Positions 1 through 8,570 of a stretch of DNA of 64,000 bases are shown here, one piece after another. Location: assembly GCF_023566055.1 (NCBI RefSeq), contig NZ_JALIQP010000004.1, positions 1 to 64,000 of the forward strand, in the 5' to 3' direction. Each line of letters starts with the position of its first letter. Position 1 is the first letter of the stretch. This DNA is from Halosolutus amylolyticus. GTDB taxonomy: Archaea > Halobacteriota > Halobacteria > Halobacteriales > Natrialbaceae. The position numbers and the translations under genes are program-made. Under the pieces are notes generated by a model. The model was not told where the DNA came from. It saw nothing but the letters and a program-made list of their open reading frames with translations, and did not search any database.

Positions 1-71
1 AGATAAGCCCGCCTGCGTTTCGGTGAGTACTGGAGTGGGAGACCCTCTGGGAAACTCGATTCGCCGCCACC
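1..71 (+). rRNA. rrf: 5S ribosomal RNA, 3' part
   Basis: The first ~71 bases match the 3' two thirds of a haloarchaeal 5S rRNA: the AGATAAGCCCGCCTGCGTTT loop region, the GGTGAGTACTGGAGTG segment, the CTCTGGGAAAC arm, and the terminal CGCCGCCACC that would pair with the missing 5' end. The 5' part lies left of the window. This makes the window start the distal end of an rRNA operon. No tRNA-Cys, which often follows 5S in haloarchaea, is visible before the terminator. Confidence 0.9.
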
Positions 72-90
72 ACTCATACTCTCATTTCGA

Positions 91-123
91 GCCTCGCACA
101 GCGACAGCTGTGTGGGGCTTTTT
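91..123 (+). terminator. rRNA operon terminator
   Basis: A 12-base arm at 91-102 pairs with 107-118 across a GACA loop, with one or two imperfect pairs, and is followed directly by five T (119-123). It lies 20 bases after the 5S end, where termination of the rRNA operon is expected. Confidence 0.75.
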
Positions 124-245
124 GCATGTATGTCGGCAGCACAGAGTGCTTGCCGTCGTGGTAGCATCAATCTAGGCACAATAGAATATAGTACCAAAGT
201 AGTTTGGAGAGAGGCTTACACGAGTGTGTACGGTACCACGACGAT

Positions 246-647
246 ATGGCTGATCCATCGAGTCTGGACACTATTTACGGGCTCCTGGCAGCGTCGCAGC
301 GTCGGTATATCTTGTATTACCTGCTCGACAACGATCGGGCGAACATCGAAGGGCTCTCCCTGCAGTTAGCGGCCTGGGAGAACGACGAACCGGTAACGGC
401 CGTCAGCGAGGCCGATCGGAAAGACGTCGTCGTCTCGCTGGTGCACAGTCAGTTGCCCAAACTCGAGTCCCACGGCGTGATCGAGTACGACGAGCGGAGT
501 GGTGATATCGTGGCCGTCGAGGGGTTCGACGACCTCTGGGCGGCCGTCGAACGGGCGTACGTGTTCGACGACGCCGTCGTGATCGACGAGTCGGACGAGT
601 CGTTCCTCTACAGTGAGCCGTTACAGTCCGGAGGCGAGGAGCAATAG
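246..647 (+). CDS. Winged-helix regulator, DUF7344 type
   Basis: 133 residues. The start at 246 (ADPSSLDTIYG after Met) is preferred over an upstream in-frame Met because homologous haloarchaeal proteins begin just before the SLDTIYGLLAASQRRYILYY helix. That first helix, the following LVHSQLPKLESHGVIEYDE recognition/wing segment and the acidic tail are the pattern of the haloarchaeal DUF7344 winged-helix family, inferred to bind DNA as a transcription regulator. A second family member lies at 10985-11422. The gene stands alone between the rRNA terminator and the cytochrome oxidase locus. Target genes cannot be told from the sequence. Confidence 0.8.
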   Translation: MADPSSLDTIYGLLAASQRRYILYYLLDNDRANIEGLSLQLAAWENDEPVTAVSEADRKDVVVSLVHSQLPKLESHGVIEYDERSGDIVAVEGFDDLWAAVERAYVFDDAVVIDESDESFLYSEPLQSGGEEQ

Positions 648-761
648 CGGAGCGACGGCGATGGGACCGGTGCGCGTGTCGGGGTGGCTCAGCGAGGCGC
701 GTTCGGAACGCGCCGGCCGCGAGAAGGAGAGAATCACGAGCAGGGGATCCGATCGGGATCG

Positions 762-1235
762 CTACTCGACCTGGATTTCACCTTGCATGTTCTGGTGTGG
801 CTCGCACCGGTAGTAGGCCATCTCGTCGGTGGCGGTGATCTCGAGGATCTGGTCGTCGTCGGGTTCGGCGACCTGTTCGGTCTCGTAGTCTTCGACGACG
901 TCCTCGTTCTCGTCCCAGAGCAGGAAGTTGTGGGGAGTGTTGTCGCCTTCGGTCCAGCCGATCTCGTAGTCGCCGTCCGCCTCGAGGACGAGCGTCGGGT
1001 TCGTTACGTCTTCGATCGCTACAGGTTCGAGGCCGATCCAGCCGCCGACCTCCCCCCTGAACGTAATTCGTTCACCCGGTTCGATCTCGTAGGGACCGTC
1101 GCTTCCGCCACCGGTCTCGGTGTCGTCGCTCCGTTCGTTTTCGTCGTCGCCGAGACAGCCGGCGGCCAGTGCAGTGGCGATCGTCGCACCGGACAGTTTC
1201 AGTACTGATCGTCGATCGTGGTCGAACGTGGTCAT
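762..1235 (-). CDS. Halocyanin-like blue copper lipoprotein
   Basis: 157 residues. The N-terminus has a Tat motif (R8-R9) followed by a lipobox ending at Cys27, so the mature protein should be lipid-anchored outside the membrane. A low-complexity acidic/Gly linker (28-48) leads to a cupredoxin domain. The type-1 copper ligands are all present: His102 in TPHNF, then Cys144, His147 and Met150 in the C-E-P-H-Q-N-M segment. Halocyanins are membrane-attached electron carriers that can feed terminal oxidases. Its place beside the coxB/coxA/coxC genes on the same locus supports that role. Family assignment is secure; the electron partner is inferred. Confidence 0.88.
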   Translation of the reverse strand: MTTFDHDRRSVLKLSGATIATALAAGCLGDDENERSDDTETGGGSDGPYEIEPGERITFRGEVGGWIGLEPVAIEDVTNPTLVLEADGDYEIGWTEGDNTPHNFLLWDENEDVVEDYETEQVAEPDDDQILEITATDEMAYYRCEPHQNMQGEIQVE

Positions 1236-1408
1236 TGGCTTCAGCCGAACGTGTCGTGCCGTGAAGAATGAAGACCGAACCCGGTTCTCGAGAGATGGGA
1301 CGCCTACCGGACATATTCGGCGGTATCGCTAAAGTATTGTCTCGGACGGCTCGAGAGCAGTCGCTGTCCGGGAGTCGTGGTCGAAACTGTCGCCCGGGAC
1401 ACTAACGT

Positions 1409-1559
1409 CCAGCCTCATCCCGTGGCGGCGTGCCGCGTCGGCTGGCTAACCCTCGTGCCGGGCGGGGGACCTCGTATGCAGTCCCCGAGTGGCGTTCCGT
1501 CGGGAACGCCTGAGGAGACGGGTCGTCCCGTCTCGTGGTGGGGTGACCCACCGTACGAG
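1409..1559. other. Structured intergenic segment, possible ncRNA
   Basis: The 450-base gap 1236-1685 has no convincing protein gene but is rich in nested complementarity. CCAGCC (1409-1414) pairs with GGCTGG (1440-1445). CTCGT (1452-1456) pairs with ACGAG (1555-1559) and encloses four consecutive hairpins: 1465-1470/1481-1486, 1491-1498/1503-1510 (perfect 8 bp, 4-base loop), 1515-1522/1527-1534 (perfect 8 bp) and 1537-1542/1547-1552 with a GTGA (GNRA) loop. This looks like a folded RNA with a multibranch core. I do not recognise it as RNase P or SRP RNA. Strand is undecided. Confidence 0.45.
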
Positions 1560-1685
1560 TGTCACGTGCCCGGGTTCGCCGTGCTGTCATCGCACCCGTA
1601 TGGGTTCGCTCGGACGGGGACTTGGGACACGCACCCGGACTAGACCGTCGGGACGGTTAAGTGTTCCAGTCACCGTCGATCGCGC

Positions 1686-2444
1686 TCATCCGTCGGGTGC
1701 CGTCGCCTGGCTGCCCTCGTTGTCCTCGAGCCACGACTCGTACGCGTCGGGTTCGACGACGATCACGTCCGCGTCCATCCGCGAGTGGCCGGCACCACAG
1801 AACTCGGTGCAGTCGGCGTCGTACTGGCCGGTCTCGTAGACGTTGGTCCGGAGACGGGTGTACTCCTGGGGGAAGGCGTCCTGTTTGACGCCCAGGTCCG
1901 AGACGAACAGCGAGTGGACGACGTCGTCGCTGGTCAACCAGATCGTCACGTCCTCGTCGGCGGGAATGACGATTTCGTCCTCGGTCGTCACGTTGTGCTC
2001 GGGGTAGGTCACCTCCCAGCCCCACTGGTAGGCCCGGACGACCAGTTCCTCGTCGTCGGTTTCGGGGAGATCGTCGATCGATTCGACCGCGCCTTGTTCG
2101 CCGCCGGCGACGTCGGTCGCCTGGGACGGGGAGACGTATGGACTGACGAGGACGCTGTAGCCGGCGATGCCGACGAACAGCAGGATGATCGCCGTCGCGG
2201 CGGTCCAGGTGATCTCGAGTGCGGGATCTTCCGCGGTTGGCTGTGGGTCGTCGTTGTCGTGGAACTTGACCGTCGCGTAGACGAGAATCATCAGGACGAA
2301 CAGCGAGAGGGGTAACGCGACGTAGAGCAACTGGAACTCGAGTCCTTCGATGAGGTCGCGATTTTCCGACTGTGCCGCGACCCGACCGGTCAGGGCACAC
2401 AGTAACCCGAGTACTGCAGTGGCGACGGTGACCCGACGACTCAT
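1686..2444 (-). CDS. coxB: Cytochrome c oxidase subunit II
   Basis: 252 residues from the Met at 2444 (an upstream in-frame Met at 2471 would add nine residues before the signal sequence). An N-terminal signal/TM (3-24), two membrane helices (about 38-58 and 80-100) and a periplasmic cupredoxin domain follow. All CuA ligands are visible: His177, Cys212, Glu214, Cys216, His220 and Met223 in the C-T-E-F-C-G-A-G-H-S-R-M segment. The aromatic YQWGWEV patch for electron entry is at 139-145. It is divergent from coxA, sharing a 237-base intergenic region. It receives electrons (likely from a halocyanin) and passes them to subunit I. Confidence 0.95.
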   Translation of the reverse strand: MSRRVTVATAVLGLLCALTGRVAAQSENRDLIEGLEFQLLYVALPLSLFVLMILVYATVKFHDNDDPQPTAEDPALEITWTAATAIILLFVGIAGYSVLVSPYVSPSQATDVAGGEQGAVESIDDLPETDDEELVVRAYQWGWEVTYPEHNVTTEDEIVIPADEDVTIWLTSDDVVHSLFVSDLGVKQDAFPQEYTRLRTNVYETGQYDADCTEFCGAGHSRMDADVIVVEPDAYESWLEDNEGSQATAPDG

Positions 2445-2681
2445 TGGAGGGGCTTCCACGACGAGCCTCATATACGGTCTTCATCGATCGGTGTACTCTC
2501 ACGAGCGTTGATCGATCGCCCCCGGTCGATCGGACCGGAGACAGTGATCAGCGACGGTGACTTTCACTCCATCGTCAATTGGGCTTATTGACGTCGATGG
2601 TGAGGCCACGGTTATGAACGAGGGCGGCGGGTCGCGACGAGTACGGACAGGTTCGCATCCGGTCGGAGGGTTGACCTGACG

Positions 2682-4973
2682 ATGGACCGGGCGATCGTCG
2701 AGGTCGCGCTGTTCGCCGCGATCGTCCTCGGCTGTCTGTGTACGGTCCTCGTAGCCAAGCGGCTCCAGGCGGAGCCATCTCCCGACGGCGGGTACGCGAC
2801 GATCGGTCGGGAAGGACTGACCTGGGGGGCGGCAAAGGCCGCCGCGATCAGATGGACGACGACGACGAACCACCGCGAAATCGGATTGCTCTACATCGCG
2901 CTCGGGACCGTCGCGGCGATCTGGGGCGGGGTCGACGCGATGATGCTCCGAACGCACCTGCTGACGCCCGGGGCGGACATCTGGACGGAGCAGACGTACA
3001 ACGAACTGTTCACGATGCACGGGCTGACGATGCTGATCTTCTTCGTCGCGCCGGTCTTTTTTGGCATCGGCAACTACTTTCTGCCACTGTTGATCGGGGC
3101 CGACGACATGGCGTTTCCCCGGTTGAACGCCGTGGGGTTCTGGATGCTCCCACCCGCCCTCTTGCTCTCGCGGCTGGGGATCGTCGCCGAGGTGACCGGG
3201 AAGACGCTCGCGCTGGTCGTTCCCGAGGACTGGATCTCGGTGCTGTTTGCCCTCCGCGAACCGGCGATCGGCTGGACCCTGTACCCGCCGCTGTCGACGA
3301 CGACGCCGGATCCCCAGATCAACTTCCTGTTGCTGGGGCTCCACCTGAGTGGTATCGCGACCACGATCGCCGCGATCAACTTCGTCACGACGATCGTCTA
3401 CGAGCGTGATAAGTCGATCGGGTGGGCCAACCTCGACATCTTCTCGTGGAACATGCTCGTCACGAGTGCGATCGTCATCTTCGCCTTTCCGCTCCTGGGG
3501 ACTGCACTGCTGATGTTGCTGTTCGACCGGAACTTCGGGACGACGTTCTTCGCGACCGAGGGCGGCGGGCCGATCCTCTGGCAGCACCTGTTCTGGTTCT
3601 GGGGTCATCCCGAGGTGTACATCATCTTCCTCCCCGCGACGGGGCTGATGAGCCTCATCCTCCCGAAGTTCGTCGGACGGAAGCTGTTCGGGTTCAAGTT
3701 CATTGTCTACTCGACGATCGCGATCGGCGTCCTTTCCTTCGGCGTCTGGGCCCACCACATGTTCACGACCGGGATCGATCCCCGCATTCGGGCGAGTTTC
3801 ATGGCGACGTCGATCGCGATCGCGGTACCGAGCGCGATCAAGATCTTCAACTGGATCACCACCATCTGGAACGGGAACGTCAAACTGGCGTCGCCGCTCA
3901 TCCTCTGTGTCGGCGGCATCGCGATGTTCATCTACGGCGGCATCACCGGCATCTTTCTCGCGGTAATCCCGGTCGACATCGTCTATCACGACACCTACTA
4001 CGTCGTCGGGCACTTCCACCTCATCCTGATGGGGATCATCCCCCTCATGATGTTCGCCGCCAGCTACTACTGGTACCCGATCATCACCGGACGGTTGTAC
4101 GATCGACGGCTCGCGCTTTTCCAGTCGACCCTGCTCGTCGCCGGTGCCGCGCTCACGTTCGGGACGCTGATGATCATCGGCTACCTCGAACTGCCCCGCC
4201 GGTACGCGACGTACCCCCCATCGTTCAACGGGTTACAGATCGTCGCCACGATCGGATCCTACCTCATCGGGCTCAGCGTCCTGCTGTGGCTCTACAATAT
4301 GCTCTGGTCGTACTTCCACGGCGACCCGGTCGAGTCGGCCGACCCGTGGAACCTCAAGGCGACCAACCAGTTCACGCCCGAGTGGCAGTGGTTCGAGGAG
4401 AAACTCGAACGCGAACGCGGGATTCCGCCCGCCGAACCGGAGTCGGTCCGCCGATCGTACGTTCCGGCCCAGGAGGAGCGCCCGCCATCGTTGTACGGCC
4501 GCATCGTGCCGGTTGCACGGACGGTCGTGAGCGACGCCGGCACGGCCGCGATCGGCGGCTTCGTCGGCACGATACTCATGTCGGGGGTGCTCGCCGTCGC
4601 CGTCGTCCTCGGCGCGTTCGACCTCGAGGCCTTCGCCGGTCTCGCGACGCTCGTCGGTCTGCCCGCGAACCCCGGCCTCGGCTACGTCATCTTCCTCCTC
4701 GGCGGGATGACGACCTGGCCCTTGCTCTTTCTCGCCCTCGGGGAGTACCTGCCCGGCGAACTCACCCTCGTCACGGGGCTGTGGTACGCGACCGTCATCG
4801 CCTCCGGGTTCGCGATCGGGTTCCACACCGACCAGGCCGGCCTCGAACTCGTCGCTTACCTCGTGTTCGTCCTGCTCGCCCACTGGATCTACGGACTCGG
4901 CCTCGCCGGGACGATCGCGTTCCTCGGCGGACGGCTCTCGTCGCCACCGGAGGACCAGGAGTATGAGCAGTGA
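2682..4973 (+). CDS. coxA: Haem-copper oxidase subunit I with C-terminal membrane extension
   Basis: 763 residues, longer than the ~550-590 of ordinary subunit I. The core has His113 and His446 (low-spin haem), His309 with Tyr313 in HPEVY, His358-His359 (CuB) and His444 (high-spin haem). Glu311 in GHPEVY marks an A-type enzyme with a D-channel glutamate. Residues ~600-755 add about four further membrane helices resembling the separate haloarchaeal DUF6789 proteins, so this is a fusion. The protein reduces O2 to water and pumps protons in the cell membrane. The downstream gene overlaps its end by 11 bases. Start 2682 follows an in-frame stop closely; no Shine-Dalgarno site is clear. Confidence 0.95.
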   Translation: MDRAIVEVALFAAIVLGCLCTVLVAKRLQAEPSPDGGYATIGREGLTWGAAKAAAIRWTTTTNHREIGLLYIALGTVAAIWGGVDAMMLRTHLLTPGADIWTEQTYNELFTMHGLTMLIFFVAPVFFGIGNYFLPLLIGADDMAFPRLNAVGFWMLPPALLLSRLGIVAEVTGKTLALVVPEDWISVLFALREPAIGWTLYPPLSTTTPDPQINFLLLGLHLSGIATTIAAINFVTTIVYERDKSIGWANLDIFSWNMLVTSAIVIFAFPLLGTALLMLLFDRNFGTTFFATEGGGPILWQHLFWFWGHPEVYIIFLPATGLMSLILPKFVGRKLFGFKFIVYSTIAIGVLSFGVWAHHMFTTGIDPRIRASFMATSIAIAVPSAIKIFNWITTIWNGNVKLASPLILCVGGIAMFIYGGITGIFLAVIPVDIVYHDTYYVVGHFHLILMGIIPLMMFAASYYWYPIITGRLYDRRLALFQSTLLVAGAALTFGTLMIIGYLELPRRYATYPPSFNGLQIVATIGSYLIGLSVLLWLYNMLWSYFHGDPVESADPWNLKATNQFTPEWQWFEEKLERERGIPPAEPESVRRSYVPAQEERPPSLYGRIVPVARTVVSDAGTAAIGGFVGTILMSGVLAVAVVLGAFDLEAFAGLATLVGLPANPGLGYVIFLLGGMTTWPLLFLALGEYLPGELTLVTGLWYATVIASGFAIGFHTDQAGLELVAYLVFVLLAHWIYGLGLAGTIAFLGGRLSSPPEDQEYEQ

Positions 4974-5511
4974 CGAGGAGCGGGTGACGGGTGAGCCAAC
5001 CGAACCCGGCGAATCGCGCGTCCTCACCTACGTCGCCCCGTTCCTCGGCGTCCTCCTGATCGCCGCCGGGATCCCCCTCGCGATCGTCGGAGGGTACGTC
5101 GTCGTGCAGGATAGCTTCGGGCTCTGTGGCGACCCCGACATCGAGGTCCGGGCGCTCGGCGAGGACGAACGCCCCGCTGAGACCGTCGAGACCCTCCCCT
5201 ACGAGAACCTCTCGGACGCCGAACAGCGGGCCGTCCGGGAGGCGATCGACAGCCCGCTCGACGAAGCCACGGTCGACGGCGATCGACTGGAAAACGAGGA
5301 GGCCCTGCTCGACGGCGTGATCGTCGCGATCGACGGCGAACGCTACTACGTGCAACTCGCGTCGCTGAACTCCTGTCTCGAGGCCCAGCCGCTGCTGTTC
5401 CCGATCGGCAGCGTCGCGATCCTCGTCGGGATCGTCGGCGTGTTGACCCCGCCGATCTACCGCAGACTGGCTGGTTTCGAGGAGCGGATGCAACGGGATC
5501 GGCGCAGGTAG
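4963..5511 (+). CDS. Membrane protein of the cox locus
   Basis: 182 residues, starting inside the last codons of coxA (translational coupling). Two hydrophobic helices (about 22-48 and 144-166) bracket a ~95-residue acidic domain that should face outside. Cys54 and Cys137 could form a disulphide or bind a ligand. I do not recognise a functional family. The overlap with coxA suggests an assembly or accessory role for the oxidase, an inference from position only. Confidence 0.8.
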   Translation: MSSDEERVTGEPTEPGESRVLTYVAPFLGVLLIAAGIPLAIVGGYVVVQDSFGLCGDPDIEVRALGEDERPAETVETLPYENLSDAEQRAVREAIDSPLDEATVDGDRLENEEALLDGVIVAIDGERYYVQLASLNSCLEAQPLLFPIGSVAILVGIVGVLTPPIYRRLAGFEERMQRDRRR

Positions 5512-5680
5512 CGGTGCTGTCTGGTGTGATCGGGTCGTCGATCGACCGCCCCGCTTTTCGTCTATCGGCGCATCGTCGCCGTCGATATCGACCCCCTCGA
5601 GTAAGTCCCGGCGATACTCGCGGGACTGCAGACGACGAGGGGTTTTTCATCACTGACCGTCGTAGCCCGACCCCATCGGA

Positions 5681-5860
5681 GTGATTCGCGTGGACGAAAA
5701 CGGTACGAAAAAACGATCCGCGGCGAGATGCGCCAACTGTGGCGCGATCGGGATCGTCCAGGTCTGGCCGGACGGGTCGATCCAACCGCTCGGACAGACC
5801 GACCTCTGTCGCTGCGAGGACGAGGATATCCGCGTTCTCGACGGCGATATCACGTTTTGA
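5681..5860 (+). CDS. Small zinc-ribbon-like protein
   Basis: 59 residues with a GTG start at 5681; an in-frame stop at 5663 rules out a longer form. A Cys pair in RCANCGAIG and a second Cys pair in DLCRCEDED suggest one zinc site. The motif IVQVWPDGSIQPLG between them looks like a small beta ribbon. It lies between coxA's partner gene and the convergent coxC gene, whose stop is four bases away. Similar tiny proteins accompany haloarchaeal oxidase genes. Function unknown. Confidence 0.65.
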   Translation: MIRVDENGTKKRSAARCANCGAIGIVQVWPDGSIQPLGQTDLCRCEDEDIRVLDGDITF

Positions 5861-5864
5861 CTGC

Positions 5865-6839
5865 TCAGAGCGCCGTTCCGAGGTAGACGACAGCCACCAG
5901 AAACAGCCAGACTGCGTCGACGAAGTGCCAGTACAGACCGACGGTCGCGACCGACGTGTCCCGATCGGGGCCGTAGTGGCCCCGCAGTCCGCGCCAGCAG
6001 AGGACGGCCAGTCCGCCGACGCCCAGCGTGACGTGGAGTCCGTGCAGGCCGGTCAGCCCGTAGAACGCGCTGCCGAAGACCCCGTCCGCGAGTGTAAAGC
6101 CCTCGTGAACGACGAACTCGTAGTACTCGTAGGCCTGGCCGGCCAGGAAGACGACGCCGAGAAGCAGGGTCGTCCCGAGGAGACCGAGAAACCGCCGGCG
6201 GTGGCCCTCGTCCAGCGCCTCGTGAGCGTAGTGGAAGGTAACGCTACTCGTGACCAGGATCAGCGTGTTGATCGCCACGAGCGAACTCAGGAGCGTCGGC
6301 ACCTCCTGCGGTGGCCACGCGCCGACCCGGACGAAAAAGTAGTAGACGAACAGCGCGCCGAACGTTGAGACGTCGGTCGCGAGAAAGAGCGCCGTCGTCG
6401 AGACGTACGATTCGCGGGATTTGCCGCTCGTCTCGGCCTCGCGAGCGGGCGCGAGAAACGTCTCGTCGACCCAGCCGGCGACGCCGGCCAGCAGGACGAT
6501 CGTCCCGAGGACGGCGAGGCCGACGCCGATCACCGGCGGGAAGACCTCGGTAGTCGCGCCGAGGAGGGCGATCGCGACGCCGCCGTAGAGACCGGCGGCA
6601 CCGATCCCGGTGACGAGCGGCCACCGGCTCCGGTGCTCGTGCTCGTGATCGTCGTGGCCGTGGCCACCGGGGTCGGGCCCGGGGCCAGCAGGGCCACCGT
6701 GGTCGCCTCCCGGATCACCGGCGTCGGGCCCCGAATCGGCTGGATATGGACCCGATCGATCGCGGGCTCGACCGTGGCCGGAGCCGTCCGGTCGCGTGGT
6801 CGGATCGCGATCGGGGCCGCTGTCGGAACGACCGTTCAT
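5865..6839 (-). CDS. coxC: Cytochrome c oxidase subunit III
   Basis: 324 residues. Residues 1-72 form an unusual hydrophilic extension rich in Gly, Asp, Pro and His (GHGHDDHEHEH near 59-69) that could bind metal. From ~75 on there are seven membrane helices typical of subunit III, including the STFGALFVYYFFVR segment, the HEGF segment and the signature WHFVDAVWLFLVAVVYL at the C-terminus. It belongs with coxA and coxB although transcribed convergently with coxA. Without the extension the length is normal for the family. Confidence 0.92.
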   Translation of the reverse strand: MNGRSDSGPDRDPTTRPDGSGHGRARDRSGPYPADSGPDAGDPGGDHGGPAGPGPDPGGHGHDDHEHEHRSRWPLVTGIGAAGLYGGVAIALLGATTEVFPPVIGVGLAVLGTIVLLAGVAGWVDETFLAPAREAETSGKSRESYVSTTALFLATDVSTFGALFVYYFFVRVGAWPPQEVPTLLSSLVAINTLILVTSSVTFHYAHEALDEGHRRRFLGLLGTTLLLGVVFLAGQAYEYYEFVVHEGFTLADGVFGSAFYGLTGLHGLHVTLGVGGLAVLCWRGLRGHYGPDRDTSVATVGLYWHFVDAVWLFLVAVVYLGTAL

Positions 6840-6948
6840 ACCGCCGCTACCACGTCACCGCCGAAAAAACGTCGTCGCTCGCGCGGAGAGAGTGACGAGA
6901 GCGAGACAGTCACGCCGTCGGGAACGACGGCGTTCGCCGTCGCCGCTC

Positions 6949-7058
6949 ATACTGCCGGACAAAACGGTTCATACATCGATCGCACTCGAGGCGCTGTCGT
7001 CGCTGACGACAGCCGTCGAAACGCGATCGAGTATTCACTGACTTTTGTCCGGTAGTAT
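6949..7058. repeat. MITE-like element with terminal inverted repeats
   Basis: The 16 bases at 6949-6964 (ATACTGCCGGACAAAA) are inverted at 7043-7058 with one mismatch. Between them is a perfect 9-bp hairpin (6993-7001 with 7005-7013, loop GCT). The 110-base unit carries no gene and ends on the stop codon of the flavoprotein gene. Terminal repeats of transposon size around a short non-coding core suggest a miniature inverted-repeat element; the structure could also terminate transcription on the minus strand. Confidence 0.5.
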
Positions 7059-8449
7059 CAGTAGAAGTACTCGTCCTCCGAGAGCTGGACGTACCCACCG
7101 TTGCGGTACTGGTACTTCTTCTTCTTGTACGCCGCGAGGATCTTCGTGGCCCCGATCCCTGCGGTGTATCGCCTGTCGAACAGTCCGTTCTCGCCGCTGT
7201 CGCCCTGCATGTCGGAGACGACGTCGAACGCCCGGTCCCAGTCGTCGGGGCCGTAGTCCGCGACGATGTCGGCGAACGCGACGTTGCGCAGGATCTCGTC
7301 CCCGATCGCGTGCTTCCAGACGTCGTTGTAGTTCTCGATCGAGTCCGTTGCGGCGAGTCGACCGGCGATCTTGCCCGACCGGACGGCGACGTGGTAGCCG
7401 CCCTCGTGGAACGCCGACGTGGTGCCCATCGCACCGCCGGCGACGGCGATGTTCGCGCCGACGGGCGAGTCGATCGGCCGGGTCGACGAGATCGGGTACG
7501 TCTCGGTTCCCTTCGACTTGCCGCGGTCCTCGATGATCGGGATGTCTTCCTCGACGTCGTACTCGTCGCCGTACTCCTGCTCGAGCAGGCGCCTGATGTA
7601 CTCGGAGCCAGAGGGGAGCTGATCGTCGCTCGGCCGGAGGAGTTTGTAGCCGCCGGGGTTGTCGACGTCCGAGAGCTCCATCCCGATCGGCATCGTCAGA
7701 CCGACGCGGGCGACGGTGCCGTCGTTGGGGAAGATCCACGGGTAGGCGGTCTCGCCGGGCATGTACCCCCACCAGAACGTGAGCCGATCTTCGAACTCCG
7801 CGAACAGTTCGGGCGGGAACTCGCGGTACTCCTGGTAGGCGATGTGGTTGGCCTCGGGCGGCGAGAGGTGGTCGGAGACGCTCCGGCCGGGCCCCGTGAA
7901 CTGGTCGAGGGCCTCCAGCGTGATCCGACGCTGTGGGCCGTCGGCGAGGACGACGTACTGCGCCTCTAGCTGGTCGCCGTCCGAGAGCGTCAGCGTGTGG
8001 GTCGGTCCCTTCGGGTTCGACGATCGGAGATCCGTCTCGAGGGATTTGACCCCCGTTCCGACCCGCAGGTCGGCACCGGCGTCGTCGGCCCGCTCGTGGA
8101 GCCAGTCGTCCATCCGGGCGCGGTGGAAGGTGTAGCCGAACTTCGGATAGCTGGCCTCCATTCCCGTGGTTGTCATTTCGACGGCACTGTTCGGCCCGAT
8201 GAACTCCGTCGCCTCGAGTTCCTGGTGGACGACCTCGTCGGGTATCTCCCGGTAGTCGAAGTCCATGATGTCGATCCAGTAGTCGAGCATGCCGGCGGCG
8301 TCGGTCGAGTCGGGGCCGAGTCCGTCCCGGTCCTCCCGGGGGACGCCCTGCTCGAACAGGACCGTCTCGGCACCGTGTGCCGCGGCCCGTTCGGCCGCGG
8401 AGGACCCGGCGGGGCCGCCACCGACGATCGCGACGTCAACGCGTTCCAT
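7058..8449 (-). CDS. Geranylgeranyl reductase family flavoprotein
   Basis: 463 residues. The N-terminal Rossmann motif GGGPAGSSAAERA (10-22) binds FAD. A second FAD-contact region, AVAGGAMGTTSAFHEGGYHVAVRSGK, lies near 345-370, as in the geranylgeranyl reductase/FixC-like group. Archaeal members reduce the double bonds of isoprenoid chains of membrane lipids or cofactors. This copy lacks a visible Cys-rich iron-sulfur tail and ends in KKKKYQYRNGGYVQ. The substrate (archaeol precursor, menaquinone side chain or another) is not determinable here. It starts at 8449, 121 bases from a divergent dehydrogenase gene. Confidence 0.85.
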   Translation of the reverse strand: MERVDVAIVGGGPAGSSAAERAAAHGAETVLFEQGVPREDRDGLGPDSTDAAGMLDYWIDIMDFDYREIPDEVVHQELEATEFIGPNSAVEMTTTGMEASYPKFGYTFHRARMDDWLHERADDAGADLRVGTGVKSLETDLRSSNPKGPTHTLTLSDGDQLEAQYVVLADGPQRRITLEALDQFTGPGRSVSDHLSPPEANHIAYQEYREFPPELFAEFEDRLTFWWGYMPGETAYPWIFPNDGTVARVGLTMPIGMELSDVDNPGGYKLLRPSDDQLPSGSEYIRRLLEQEYGDEYDVEEDIPIIEDRGKSKGTETYPISSTRPIDSPVGANIAVAGGAMGTTSAFHEGGYHVAVRSGKIAGRLAATDSIENYNDVWKHAIGDEILRNVAFADIVADYGPDDWDRAFDVVSDMQGDSGENGLFDRRYTAGIGATKILAAYKKKKYQYRNGGYVQLSEDEYFY

Positions 8450-8570
8450 ACGCCGTGGAGACTCAACGAGCCATTATTAAATTGTCTCAACGGCCCGAGC
8501 GTCTCCGGGGGTGTCGTCGATCGTCGCCGCGGGACGAACGCTTTTGATCGCACCGTGCGAGAGCACGAAC

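Noticed and set aside
1409..1559. RNase P RNA or SRP RNA at the structured segment
   Set aside because: The invariant GAGGAAAGTCC-type box of RNase P and the GGAAGGGAGCAG-type element of SRP helix 8 are absent.
2499..4019. Long open frame antisense to coxA, and similar long antisense frames over most GC-rich genes
   Set aside because: Their translations are Arg/Pro/Asp-rich low-complexity shadows of well-identified genes on the other strand.
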